This document shows, piece by piece, positions 27,085-35,378 of a stretch of 42,451 bases of DNA. Both the position numbers and the translations under genes were made by a program. Position 1 is the first letter of the stretch; each line of letters opens with the position of its first letter. A model generated the notes under the pieces. It was given only the letters and a program-made list of their open reading frames with translations. It searched no databases and was not told the DNA's origin. This DNA comes from Ferruginibacter sp. (GTDB lineage: Bacteria > Bacteroidota > Bacteroidia > Chitinophagales > Chitinophagaceae): the NCBI GenBank assembly GCA_025352695.1, contig JANXSK010000008.1, positions 1-42,451 of the forward strand, in the 5' to 3' direction.

Positions 27085-28617
27085 ATGACAGAAAAAATAT
27101 TAATACTTGATTTTGGTTCTCAATACACCCAGTTAATTGCAAGAGCGGTAAGAGAAGCCAACGTTTATTGCGAAATAATTCCTTACAATAAAGCCATTGC
27201 ATTTGGTCCCGAATTAAAAGGTGTTATCCTTTCGGGGTCGCCCTTTTCGGTAAATGAAGAGAATGCGCCTGTTGTAGATATAAAAATGATTGCCGAGAAA
27301 GTACCGGTTTTAGGTGTTTGTTACGGTGCTCAACTAACTGCTAAAATTTTTGGTGGTAAAGTAGAAAAAAGTGATAAGAGAGAATATGGACGTGCAAGAC
27401 TGGAAACTTTGAAAACAGATATATTATTAAAGAATGTGCTGCCTCAATCGCAGGTTTGGATGAGCCACAGTGATACGATAAAACAATTACCCGAAGGTTT
27501 TGAAATATTAGGCACCACAGAAAGTATACCTGTTGCAGCATTTGTACGCACCATTGATGGATGCCCATTATACGGCTTACAATTTCATCCGGAAGTATAC
27601 CATAGTACCGAAGGCAAAACCATCATCAACAATTTTTTAGTAGCCATTTGTGGTTGCTCTCAAGACTGGACGCCTGCACATTTTATCAGTGATACAGTGG
27701 CAGCTTTAAAAGAAAAAATTGGCGACAAAAGGGTAATCATGGCTATGAGTGGTGGCGTAGACAGTACGGTGGCAGCTACATTAATTCACAAAGCCATTGG
27801 CAATAATTTGTTTGGCATTTTTGTAGATAATGGTGTGCTGCGTAAAAATGAATTTGAAGAAGTACTTACTATGTACGATCAATTAGGATTGAATGTAAAA
27901 GGAGTTGATGCAAAAGAACATTTTTATACCAGATTGGCAGGCAAAACCGATCCGGAAGAAAAAAGAAAAATAATTGGCGGTGGTTTTATTGAAATATTTG
28001 ATCAGGAAGCCAAGCGCATTGAAAATATTGATTTTTTAGGGCAGGGTACCATTTATCCTGATGTTATAGAATCGGCTTCGGTACATGGGCCTTCAGTTAC
28101 TATTAAATCTCACCACAATGTTGGTGGCTTGCCAGCTACCATGAAATTATCGCTGGTAGAACCTTTACGATCGCTGTTTAAAGATGAAGTAAGAAAAGTA
28201 GGGGTTGAATTAGGACTTCCGCATGATATGCTTTTTCGCCACCCATTTCCGGGCCCGGGTTTAGGCATCCGAATTTTAGGAGATGTTACAGAAGAAAAGG
28301 TACGGTTATTGCAAGATGCAGATGCTATTTATACCAATGGATTAAAAAAAGCCAACTTGTATGGTAGCGTTTGGCAGGCAGGAACTATTTTATTGCCTGT
28401 AAAAAGTGTAGGAGTAATGGGCGATGAAAGAACCTACGAATTTACAATTGCTTTAAGAGCGGTAACTTCTGTAGATGGTATGACGGCAGATTGGGCGCAT
28501 TTACCTTACGAGTTTTTAGCTGATATCTCCAATGAGATCATCAATAATGTAAAAGGTATCAACAGAGTGGTGTATGATATAAGTAGCAAACCTCCTGCAA
28601 CTATTGAATGGGAATAA
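27085..28617 (+). CDS. guaA: GMP synthase (glutamine-hydrolysing)
   Basis: GuaA aminates XMP to GMP with ammonia from glutamine. The 510-residue protein has the class I glutamine amidotransferase domain first (about 1-190): nucleophile Cys79 in [10 protein letters not shown], and His168 and Glu170 in [10 protein letters not shown]. The ATP-pyrophosphatase domain follows, with the PP-loop SGGVDS at 222-227. The C-terminal dimerisation domain ends in KPPATIEWE, as is usual. Together with purK and purE this window carries three purine genes, but they are not in one operon. Confidence 0.98.
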   Translation: MTEKILILDFGSQYTQLIARAVREANVYCEIIPYNKAIAFGPELKGVILSGSPFSVNEENAPVVDIKMIAEKVPVLGVCYGAQLTAKIFGGKVEKSDKREYGRARLETLKTDILLKNVLPQSQVWMSHSDTIKQLPEGFEILGTTESIPVAAFVRTIDGCPLYGLQFHPEVYHSTEGKTIINNFLVAICGCSQDWTPAHFISDTVAALKEKIGDKRVIMAMSGGVDSTVAATLIHKAIGNNLFGIFVDNGVLRKNEFEEVLTMYDQLGLNVKGVDAKEHFYTRLAGKTDPEEKRKIIGGGFIEIFDQEAKRIENIDFLGQGTIYPDVIESASVHGPSVTIKSHHNVGGLPATMKLSLVEPLRSLFKDEVRKVGVELGLPHDMLFRHPFPGPGLGIRILGDVTEEKVRLLQDADAIYTNGLKKANLYGSVWQAGTILLPVKSVGVMGDERTYEFTIALRAVTSVDGMTADWAHLPYEFLADISNEIINNVKGINRVVYDISSKPPATIEWE

Positions 28618-28744
28618 ATTCTTTAATGTTTGATGGCTGATTTTTTAACCGCTGAAAAGTCAGCAAGAATTGAAGGCACTAACAATTTAAAACACATCAG
28701 ACATCCTACACCAGACATTAAATGATTTCGTTAAAGTTAAAATT

Positions 28745-29959
28745 ATGAGTAAGTTAATTAGAAGCGGTGGTTTGTTACTGGCAATTATATTTATCCTTTT
28801 CAACTGTTGTTTTAATTTGTCTGCAACTGCGCAAAAAGATTCTGTAACTGTTTTTAAAACATATAGAGTGGGGATTTTTGCTCCGATGTATTTAGATTCA
28901 ATCTTCACCAATACGGGCACCATTCGCTTTACAGATGCCATTCCTAAATTTATGACTCCTGGTCTTGAATTTGTACATGGGGCAGAGATTGCTTTAGATT
29001 CTATGAAAGCAGGAAAAGTAAATGTGGAAGCTTTTATTTATGATACCAAATCGTATACCGCATCCATACCTCAACTAATTAAAGATAAAAAATTAGATAA
29101 GCTGGATATTATTATTGGATCAGTTAAAGACCTGGAATTTAAACAACTGGCAGATTTTGCATTGTATAAAAATATCCCTTTCATCTCAGCCACTTATCCC
29201 AATGATGGTGGCGTTAAAGCCAATCCTTTTTTAGTTGTTGTTAACTCCACGCTAAAAGCCCATTGCGAAGCAATTTTTAGCTACCTGATTCAAAATCATG
29301 GAACAGATAAAATTTTTCTTTGCAGACAAAAAGGAGTGCAGGAAGATAAAGTAGCAGCCTATTTTAAAATGATCAACGGACAGGAAGGCAAACCTTTACT
29401 CGATATTCAAACATTAAATTTCGATAGCATTGTTTCGCCCGGCTTACTAAAGAACAGGTTAGATAGCAACAGGCAAACCGTAATCATTGGCGGATCGTTG
29501 GAGGAGACTTTTGCTACAAATATTACTGCCGCCTGTTATGAATTGTACGAATCGTACCCCATCATTTTATTAGGTATGCCCAACTGGGATAGTTTTAAAG
29601 CGCTGATGAAAAAAGATGTGTATGAAGACTTTCCCGTGTATGTTACAACGCCTTATTTTAATAGCAAGTTGGATATCTACAGCAAAATGGTAACTGCAGC
29701 TTACACCAAAAAATATAAAGGTAAAACCACTGATATGGTTTTTAAAGGATTTGAAAGTACTTACTTGTTTACTAAACTGGTTACAAAATATGCCGGTGAT
29801 GTAATGAACCACCTGAATGATAAAGGATTTAAAGTTTTTTCTGATTATAATTTTAGACCGGTGATGCTAAAAAAAGACGCAGTGTTTCCTGATTATTTTG
29901 AAAATAAGCACCTGTATTTTATCAGGCTAATGAATGGAACGATTACTAAAGGCTGGTAA
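28745..29959 (+). CDS. Periplasmic binding protein type 1 (ABC substrate-binding-like), orphan
   Basis: The 404-residue protein has a signal peptide (hydrophobic 8-28, probable cleavage near ATAQ) and the alternating alpha/beta pattern of branched-chain-amino-acid-type binding proteins. Examples are YRVGIFAPMYLDS, GLEFVHGAEIALDSMKAG, DIIIGSVKDLEFKQLADFA and IPFISATYPNDGG. No ABC permease or ATPase lies nearby, so it may be a sensor or scaffold rather than a transport component. It follows guaA by 127 bases on the same strand and ends before a strong terminator, so read-through from guaA is possible. The ligand cannot be predicted. Confidence 0.82.
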   Translation: MSKLIRSGGLLLAIIFILFNCCFNLSATAQKDSVTVFKTYRVGIFAPMYLDSIFTNTGTIRFTDAIPKFMTPGLEFVHGAEIALDSMKAGKVNVEAFIYDTKSYTASIPQLIKDKKLDKLDIIIGSVKDLEFKQLADFALYKNIPFISATYPNDGGVKANPFLVVVNSTLKAHCEAIFSYLIQNHGTDKIFLCRQKGVQEDKVAAYFKMINGQEGKPLLDIQTLNFDSIVSPGLLKNRLDSNRQTVIIGGSLEETFATNITAACYELYESYPIILLGMPNWDSFKALMKKDVYEDFPVYVTTPYFNSKLDIYSKMVTAAYTKKYKGKTTDMVFKGFESTYLFTKLVTKYAGDVMNHLNDKGFKVFSDYNFRPVMLKKDAVFPDYFENKHLYFIRLMNGTITKGW

Positions 29960-29982
29960 TTTTCCCCATCCGTTAATAAATT

Positions 29983-30010
29983 AAAAGTCTGTACATACAG
30001 GCTTTTTTTT
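29983..30010 (+). terminator. Rho-independent terminator after the binding-protein gene
   Basis: A 10-bp stem (29983-29992 with 29997-30006, one T-G wobble) closes a 4-base loop and runs into eight consecutive T on the plus strand. It lies 24 bases after the stop codon. Confidence 0.88.
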
Positions 30011-30085
30011 GTGTCATTTAAATTATGCTGACAAAACATTCAGGTACTTTATTTGTAATAATAAATGTATCATTTTATTATAGTT

Positions 30086-30247
30086 ATGTCGAACAAAAAA
30101 TTAAATCTGCCTACCAAAATTTGTATCGTTTGCAACCTTCCATTTACCTGGCGAAAAAAGTGGCAGAAAAATTGGGATGATGTAAAGTATTGCAGCCAAA
30201 GATGCAGAAATAACAAAGTGGGTAACGGCACGCTCAATAAACTTTAG
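30086..30247 (+). CDS. DUF2256 zinc-binding mini-protein
   Basis: The 53-residue protein (from the ATG at 30086; an in-frame ATG at 30065 adds seven hydrophobic residues unlike the family) carries the DUF2256 signature. It has [26 protein letters not shown] and a final Cys. Four cysteines arranged as CxxC and CxxxC are expected to hold one zinc ion. Family function is unknown; members are often reported near photolyase/cryptochrome genes, none of which is present here. The gene lies before the exonuclease-ligase pair on the same strand, 56 bases upstream. Confidence 0.9.
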   Translation: MSNKKLNLPTKICIVCNLPFTWRKKWQKNWDDVKYCSQRCRNNKVGNGTLNKL

Positions 30248-30303
30248 TACACCAAATAAATTTTATTATTTAATAAAACACCATCAATCTTAAACTGTAT
30301 TAA

Positions 30304-31308
30304 ATGCCATTAATAGAATTTTCCGATAAAGGTCTTTATTGCAGGAAGGGTAACTTTTATATTGATCCCTGGATGCCGGTAGATAAGGCTATAATTACCC
30401 ATGCACACAGTGACCATGCCCGCAGGGGGAGCAAATACTATTTATGCCATCATTTTACCAAGCCATTATTACAATTACGGTTAGGTGATAATGTGTATGA
30501 AAGTGTAGATTGGAATGAACCCGTATTTATGAATGGCGTAATCGTATCGCTGCACCCAGCGGGCCATATTATTGGTTCAGCACAAATAAGGGTAGAATAT
30601 AAAGGTGAAGTATGGGTAGCTAGTGGCGATTACAAAACAGAAAACGATGGTATAAGCGGTGCTTTTGAACCGGTAAGCTGCAACACTTTTATTACCGAAT
30701 CTACCTTTGGTTTACCCATTTACAAATGGAAAAAACAAGCCGCTATTTTTGAAGATATAAAAAATTGGGTAGCACAAAATAAAGAAAATAAAAAAACAAG
30801 TGTATTGGTTGCATATAGTTTAGGCAAAGCGCAAAGGGTATTGCAGCCATTATCAGAAATGGGGTTGCCTTTATTTGTTCATGGAGCTGTATGGAATGTG
30901 CACCAAACACTTATAAATAGTGGATGGCAATTACCTGGTGTGCAAAGAGTACTGCCAGATACGCCAAAAAACGACCTTGTTGGCAACATTGTAATAGCTC
31001 CGCCCAGTGCTGAGGGTACCCCTTGGATGAAAAAATTTTATCCTTACAGCATAGGCGTTTGCAGTGGCTGGATGCAGGTAAGAGGCAATGCCAGAAGGCG
31101 CAATACAGATGCAGGTTTTGCATTAAGCGATCATGCAGACTGGGAAGGTTTATTACAAGCTGTAAAAGCTACCGCTGCACAAAAAGTACTTGCTACACAT
31201 GGCTTTCAAGCTGCTTTTAGCCGTTACCTAAATGAACAGGGCATAGAAGCCGGCGAACTAAAAACAGCCTATGGCGGGGAGGAGGAGATTAATGGTGTTG
31301 ATGGTTGA
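30304..31308 (+). CDS. Ligase-associated MBL-fold DNA exonuclease
   Basis: The 334-residue protein belongs to the metallo-beta-lactamase/beta-CASP-like nucleases found with ATP-dependent DNA ligases in bacterial repair clusters. The metal-binding motif THAHSDHARRG (His33, His35, Asp37, His38) is intact. Further motifs are LHPAGHIIGSAQIRVE, WVASGDYKTEN and ALSDHADWEGLL, and the last His of the MBL fold is in VLATHGF. It precedes the DNA ligase by 249 bases. The last four codons and the stop lie inside a heptanucleotide repeat array, so the C-terminal residues GVDG are repeat-derived. Confidence 0.93.
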   Translation: MPLIEFSDKGLYCRKGNFYIDPWMPVDKAIITHAHSDHARRGSKYYLCHHFTKPLLQLRLGDNVYESVDWNEPVFMNGVIVSLHPAGHIIGSAQIRVEYKGEVWVASGDYKTENDGISGAFEPVSCNTFITESTFGLPIYKWKKQAAIFEDIKNWVAQNKENKKTSVLVAYSLGKAQRVLQPLSEMGLPLFVHGAVWNVHQTLINSGWQLPGVQRVLPDTPKNDLVGNIVIAPPSAEGTPWMKKFYPYSIGVCSGWMQVRGNARRRNTDAGFALSDHADWEGLLQAVKATAAQKVLATHGFQAAFSRYLNEQGIEAGELKTAYGGEEEINGVDG

Positions 31309-31383
31309 TGGTTGATGGTTCGTGGTTCATGGTTGATCGTTCATTGTTCATGGTTCGTGGTTAATGGTTCGTGGTTGATGGTT
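31297..31383. repeat. Heptanucleotide tandem repeat array (consensus GTTGATG/GTTCRTG)
   Basis: Twelve consecutive 7-base units plus GTT run without any indel from 31297. The units are GTTGATG three times, then GTTCGTG, GTTCATG, GTTGATC, GTTCATT, GTTCATG, GTTCGTG, GTTAATG, GTTCGTG and GTTGATG. GTT is invariant. The array begins inside the exonuclease stop region. A smaller relative lies at 37533. Confidence 0.95.
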
Positions 31384-31491
31384 AAAAATAGAAGGCTATT
31401 AAAATTATAAAAACAAAAACGTTTGAAGGAGTAAACAGCAAAAAAATCTGCTAACAATAACTCTCTCCCGCACGGGGATGAGGGCAAACGT

Positions 31492-31544
31492 CTTAAAGAC
31501 TTAACGGCAAAAACTAAAACAGCTTAAAGACTTAACGGCAAAAA
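31492..31544. repeat. Direct repeat pair before the DNA ligase gene
   Basis: A 22-base sequence beginning CTTAAAGACTTAACGGC occurs twice without mismatch (31492-31513 and 31523-31544), 31 bases apart. The second copy ends 13 bases before the ligase ATG. A GC-rich imperfect palindrome (CTCTCCCGCACGGGGATGAG, 31463-31482) lies just upstream. Confidence 0.85.
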
Positions 31545-31557
31545 ACGGCAGCACAAA

Positions 31558-33186
31558 ATGAAACAATTCGCAACATTGGTAAACATCCTTGCCACCAGCA
31601 CAAAAACAACTGACAAGCTGCAGGCTTTACAGCACTATTTTGCGGTAGCAGCAGATAAAGATAAAGTCTGGGTTATTGCAATTTTTAGCGGTCGACGCCC
31701 AAAGCGTATCATCAACTCCACCATCTTGCAAAAATGGTGTATAGAAACCATTGGCATTACACAGTGGTTATTTGATGAATGTTATCATACGGTGGGTGAC
31801 CTTGCCGAAACAATTTCCCTACTGTTGCCAGAGCCTGAAATACCAAACAAGGATACTTCGGAACATTCCTTATCGTACTACCTCGAAACATTTATCCGCA
31901 TAGAAAAAGAAGCTGAGTCCGTAAAAAAACAATTCATTACCGACACCTGGCAACAAATGGATCGCAGGGAAATATTTGTGTTTAATAAATTGATCACCGG
32001 TGGTTTCAGAATTGGGGTTTCACAAAAAATGATGGTAAATGCACTTGCAAAAACCGTCAGTATTTCACCCTCCATTATTGCCCACCGCATAAGTGGCCAT
32101 TGGGATGCAGCCACTACTTTATTTGATAACCTGTTAAGTGAAAATGTTGCCGCTGCAGATTTTTCAAAGCCCTACCCTTTTTATTTATCGTATGCAGTGG
32201 AAGAAGATTTAAAAAGCCTGGCAGAAGAAAACCAGTGGCAGGCAGAGTGGAAATGGGATGGTATTCGGGGGCAGCTTATAAAACGTAACAATGATTTTTT
32301 TGTTTGGAGCCGTGGCGAAGAATTGCTGACAGAAAAATTTCCTGAATACAATGATTTTAAAAATCTGCTACCCGAAGGCACTGTAATTGACGGAGAAATT
32401 ATCAGCCTTGCGGCACCCGTTGAAGAAGGTGTTTTTAAACCACTGCCGTTTGCAGCTTTGCAAACAAGAATCGGCAGAAAACACCTCACTAAAAAACAGT
32501 TAACCGAAGCGCCGGTTGGTTTTATTGCGTACGATTTACTCGAATATATGGGCGAAGATATCCGGTATAAATCAATGACAGAAAGAAGGAATTTATTGGA
32601 GCAAATTATTGCACAAACCAATCACCCGGTCCTTCATATTTCGCCAGTGATACAATTTGAAAGCTGGGAAAAGTTGAGAAATATTCGTACCACATCACGG
32701 GATACTGGCAGCGAAGGCATCATGTTAAAAAGAAAAAATTCCCCTTATCAGGTAGGCCGTAAAAGGGGCGACTGGTGGAAATGGAAAATTGATCCATTAA
32801 CTATTGACGCCGTAATGATATATGCGCAAAAAGGCCATGGCCGCAGAAGTAACCTGTATACAGATTATACCTTTGCCGTAAAAGACGGTGATAAATTAGT
32901 GAGCTTTACAAAGGCTTACAGTGGGTTAACAGATAAAGAATTTGCTCAGGTAGATGCTTTTGTAAAACGAAATTCCATTGAAAAATTTGGTCCTGTACGT
33001 ACCGTAAAACCGGAGCTTGTTTTTGAGATTGCCTTCGAAGGTATAGCCGCCAGCAAGCGGCATAAGAGTGGCGTTGCTTTAAGGTTTCCCAGAATGAATC
33101 GGTGGCGACAGGATAAAAAACCAACTGATATTAATACGCTCGATGACCTGAAAGAAATGCTGAAAAATTACGCCCCTACGCCCTGA
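31558..33186 (+). CDS. ATP-dependent DNA ligase
   Basis: The 542-residue enzyme seals nicks using ATP. It has an N-terminal DNA-binding domain (about 1-200), then the nucleotidyltransferase core with motif I EWKWDGIRGQ (adenylated Lys232), FVWSRGEELLTEKFPE, GTVIDGEII, EGIMLKRKNSPYQVGRK and DWWKWK (motif V). An OB-fold follows (about 420-540) with FEIAFEGIAASKRHKSGVAL and RFPRMNRWR. The gene order nuclease-ligase is that of the bacterial Lhr-Core/Mpe/Exo/Lig repair cluster, but neither the helicase nor the phosphoesterase is present here. The main replicative NAD-dependent ligase is expected elsewhere. Confidence 0.95.
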   Translation: MKQFATLVNILATSTKTTDKLQALQHYFAVAADKDKVWVIAIFSGRRPKRIINSTILQKWCIETIGITQWLFDECYHTVGDLAETISLLLPEPEIPNKDTSEHSLSYYLETFIRIEKEAESVKKQFITDTWQQMDRREIFVFNKLITGGFRIGVSQKMMVNALAKTVSISPSIIAHRISGHWDAATTLFDNLLSENVAAADFSKPYPFYLSYAVEEDLKSLAEENQWQAEWKWDGIRGQLIKRNNDFFVWSRGEELLTEKFPEYNDFKNLLPEGTVIDGEIISLAAPVEEGVFKPLPFAALQTRIGRKHLTKKQLTEAPVGFIAYDLLEYMGEDIRYKSMTERRNLLEQIIAQTNHPVLHISPVIQFESWEKLRNIRTTSRDTGSEGIMLKRKNSPYQVGRKRGDWWKWKIDPLTIDAVMIYAQKGHGRRSNLYTDYTFAVKDGDKLVSFTKAYSGLTDKEFAQVDAFVKRNSIEKFGPVRTVKPELVFEIAFEGIAASKRHKSGVALRFPRMNRWRQDKKPTDINTLDDLKEMLKNYAPTP

Positions 33187-33295
33187 AGGGAAACAAAGAC
33201 ATTAAGCAGCTAAAGGGTAACGAAGAAAAATTAATTTTAAATTTCAATTAGTAAAACCGTATTATTATTAGAAGGCTTCTGCACAATAAAAAACA

Positions 33296-33313
33296 ATCCG
33301 ATAGTTATCGGAT
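33296..33313. repeat. Palindrome ATCCGATAGTTATCGGAT
   Basis: Two perfect 8-base arms (ATCCGATA and TATCGGAT) flank a GT centre. A related sequence, TCCAATAGCTATCGGA, occurs at 37622-37637. Both are intergenic. The role is unknown. Confidence 0.8.
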
Positions 33314-33495
33314 GAAAAAATGGCAGAACAACTATTTAATAAATCGGTAAAAACACCGCTCCTTTAAAAAGATCAAATCCTTTTCCCTTCTGCCTGGGTA
33401 GAAGGTGATCACTTTAGCGGACGGAAGAGGAGAAATGAAGCGTATAAAAATTTGAAAACAACTAATACATGACCAAACACTATACAAATCAGCAG

Positions 33496-33539
33496 CCTCA
33501 CCTCCAGCCCTACTCTTAGGAGTAGGGCTGGAGGTGAGG
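33496..33539. repeat. Perfect 20-bp-stem GC-rich hairpin (REP-like)
   Basis: The arm CCTCACCTCCAGCCCTACTC (33496-33515) is repeated exactly in reverse complement at 33520-33539 around a 4-base loop. It is much more GC-rich than its surroundings. It is not followed by a T-run, so it is not a standard terminator. It lies 56 bases before the cytochrome start. Confidence 0.95.
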
Positions 33540-33595
33540 TCATAAAAATGTTAAACACAACAGCAGCATACATCAATAATACCGTAAATTTAAAT

Positions 33596-34981
33596 ATGAA
33601 AAAGTTGGGTGCTTTAGTTGCAATAGGAGTTATCTGCATGGCCTTTATAACCATTAGCGATAAATTTAAAGAAGGCGAAAATCCGGAGTTCATCAACCCG
33701 AGTAAACAACGCACCGGCGATGTAGCAAAAGGCTATAGTTATTTAACTACCGGCGATTATTTAAAAAGTGGTATCCCCTATAGTTTGTTTTTTATGGGTA
33801 CGGCAAAAGACACCAATAATTTTTTAAACAGAACCGGCAACAATAAAAATCTATCGCATGATTTTACAGCTGTTAAAGCCCCCAATGGTGAGTTGATTGT
33901 TGCACCAAATTGCCTGCAATGCCATGCACAGGTTTTTGATGGAAAATTAATTGTTGGCCTTGGTAACTCCTTAACCGATTACACTATCAACAGGCAAGGT
34001 TCGGTATTGTTTGCAGAAAAATTTTTAAAAAATCTTACTGGTGAAAATGCAAAAAAATATGAAGCTGCCAAAAATTTCATCACTGCCATCAAAGCCATTG
34101 CGCCAATGCTAATTACTACCACAAAAGGTGTTAACCTAGCCGACGCATTGGCTGCATTACTCGTATCGCACAGAAACCCCAAAACGTTGGAGTGGAGCGA
34201 TAAAAATTTATTGGATTTGCCAACAGAAATTATCCCTACCGATGTGCCAGCCTGGTGGTTACTAAAAAAGAAAAATGCCATGTTTTACAACGGTTTTGGC
34301 CGGGGCGATTTTGGTAGATTTTTAATGGCTTCTAATTTACTAACGGTTACGGACACCACTGAAGCTAAAGAGGTAGACAGTCATTTTAATGACGTGCTGG
34401 CTTACATTAATTCTATACAGCCACCAAAATTTCCTAAAACAATTGATGCAACGATGGCTGCGGAAGGCAAAACAGTTTTTATGGCTACCTGCAAAAAATG
34501 TCATGGAACTTACGGAGACGATGGCAAATATCCCAACCTGCTAATTCCAGAAAATATCATCAAAACAGATTCGGCTTTGTACACCAGCAATTACAGCAAT
34601 CCGCAGTTTGTAAACTGGTTTAATAATAGTTGGTTTACTACCGGCGATCATCCCGCAAGACTGGTACCTTATCGGGGTTATATTGCACCACCACTCGATG
34701 GTATCTGGGTAACAGCGCCATACCTGCACAATGGCTCCGTGCCCAATTTAGAAGCCGTTTTAAACAGTAAAAAACGTCCTAAATACTGGCAACGAAATTT
34801 TACCACCTCAAGTTACAATTACGAAATTCCGGGTTACAATTACGACACAAAAGATGCGCCCGGTAACAACGAAGTGTACAACACTACACAGAAAGGATTC
34901 AGCAACGAAGGCCATTACTTCGGCGATAAATTATCTGACGCAGAGCGGCGTTCGGTGATTGAATATTTAAAGACCTTGTAA
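33596..34981 (+). CDS. Dihaem c-type cytochrome, distantly RoxA-like
   Basis: From the ATG at 33596 the protein has 461 residues. A signal sequence or membrane anchor (MKKLGALVAIGVICMAFITI) puts it in the periplasm. There are two haem-binding motifs, CLQCH (Cys106, Cys109, His110) and CKKCH (Cys299, Cys302, His303). IWVTAPYLHNGSVPNLEAVL near the C-terminus is a segment shared by dihaem peroxidase-like and RoxA-like (rubber oxygenase) cytochromes. The in-frame ATG at 33548 would add 16 polar residues before the signal and is less likely. The substrate is unknown; electron transfer or oxidation of an external compound are both possible. It has no partner gene in the window. Confidence 0.85.
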   Translation: MKKLGALVAIGVICMAFITISDKFKEGENPEFINPSKQRTGDVAKGYSYLTTGDYLKSGIPYSLFFMGTAKDTNNFLNRTGNNKNLSHDFTAVKAPNGELIVAPNCLQCHAQVFDGKLIVGLGNSLTDYTINRQGSVLFAEKFLKNLTGENAKKYEAAKNFITAIKAIAPMLITTTKGVNLADALAALLVSHRNPKTLEWSDKNLLDLPTEIIPTDVPAWWLLKKKNAMFYNGFGRGDFGRFLMASNLLTVTDTTEAKEVDSHFNDVLAYINSIQPPKFPKTIDATMAAEGKTVFMATCKKCHGTYGDDGKYPNLLIPENIIKTDSALYTSNYSNPQFVNWFNNSWFTTGDHPARLVPYRGYIAPPLDGIWVTAPYLHNGSVPNLEAVLNSKKRPKYWQRNFTTSSYNYEIPGYNYDTKDAPGNNEVYNTTQKGFSNEGHYFGDKLSDAERRSVIEYLKTL

Positions 34982-34997
34982 CATAATTTTTTACCAG

Positions 34998-35066
34998 CCA
35001 ACAGCCCTGATATAGCTTCACAGGCGTCGCACGTTTAAACAATTGTATTTCAATTTGGCTATTACC
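34998..35066. repeat. Dispersed intergenic element, copy 1
   Basis: It begins CCAACAG and continues to a GGCG core ending in TTTGGCTATTACC. From 35023 the 44 bases match the copy at 42191 at 33 positions without a gap. Both copies keep a small stem (AATTG with CAATT here) through a compensatory change at 35042/35054. Confidence 0.65.
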
Positions 35067-35135
35067 ACAACGTAGTGAGGGCAAAATAATTTGCAGCAAT
35101 TTTCAGTAACCAATCTTTAATTTATAAAACTTACC

Positions 35136-35175
35136 CATCGCCGATGTAGGCTTCAAGCCCCGTCGCCGACTCGGC
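35136..35175. repeat. Cluster of short GC-rich palindromes
   Basis: CATCGCCGATG (35136-35146), GTCGCCGAC (35162-35170) and the overlapping GCCGACTCGGC (35165-35175) are each perfectly symmetrical around one base. TCGCCGA is common to the first two. They stand out in AT-rich DNA. Confidence 0.75.
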
Positions 35176-35369
35176 AGTAGTTTTTCCTGCATAAATAAAA
35201 CAATAACTTTCTGATACAAATAATTGCAGAAGATAAATCTTCCATTACCATTATTAATCTTAAAAGGCTAAAATTTAATGCAGTAAATAATTAATAAGTT
35301 TTTGTTACGCCCACCGGTTAACCATTTGTTATCTGCAAAAAAACATTTTTTCATTTCAATACTTGCTAA

Positions 35370-35377
35370 TACCTTTA
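35370..35377 (+). promoter_or_regulatory. Probable -7 box of the FadR/GntR gene
   Basis: TACCTTTA matches the -7 pattern except the last base and lies 16 bases before the ATG. The palindrome listed next starts two bases later, at the expected transcription start. Confidence 0.4.
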
Positions 35378-35378
35378 C

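Larger units (their letters stand above)
33187..33595. other. Intergenic region after the ligase gene, with palindromes
   Basis: About 410 bases without a supported gene. It holds the palindrome at 33296-33313 and the long hairpin at 33496-33539, listed separately. An open stretch at 33389-33472 on the plus strand follows a stop codon and matches no family I know. A TAAATTTA box at 33585-33592 just before the cytochrome ATG could be a weak -7 element. Confidence 0.5.

Noticed and set aside
28636..28664. Imperfect stem GCTGA/TCAGC after guaA as a terminator
   Set aside because: The long interior and absence of a terminal T-run make it too weak to call.
31297..31383. Heptad array considered as a CRISPR array
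   Set aside because: Units are 7 bases with no spacers and there are no cas genes.
33316..33472. Plus-strand frame with an in-frame stop, considered as a remnant of the missing lhr or phosphoesterase gene
   Set aside because: The translated pieces show no helicase or phosphoesterase motif, so a pseudogene call is not supported.
33496..33539. Long hairpin considered as a rho-independent terminator
   Set aside because: No run of T follows on either strand, and it lies over 300 bases from the ligase stop.
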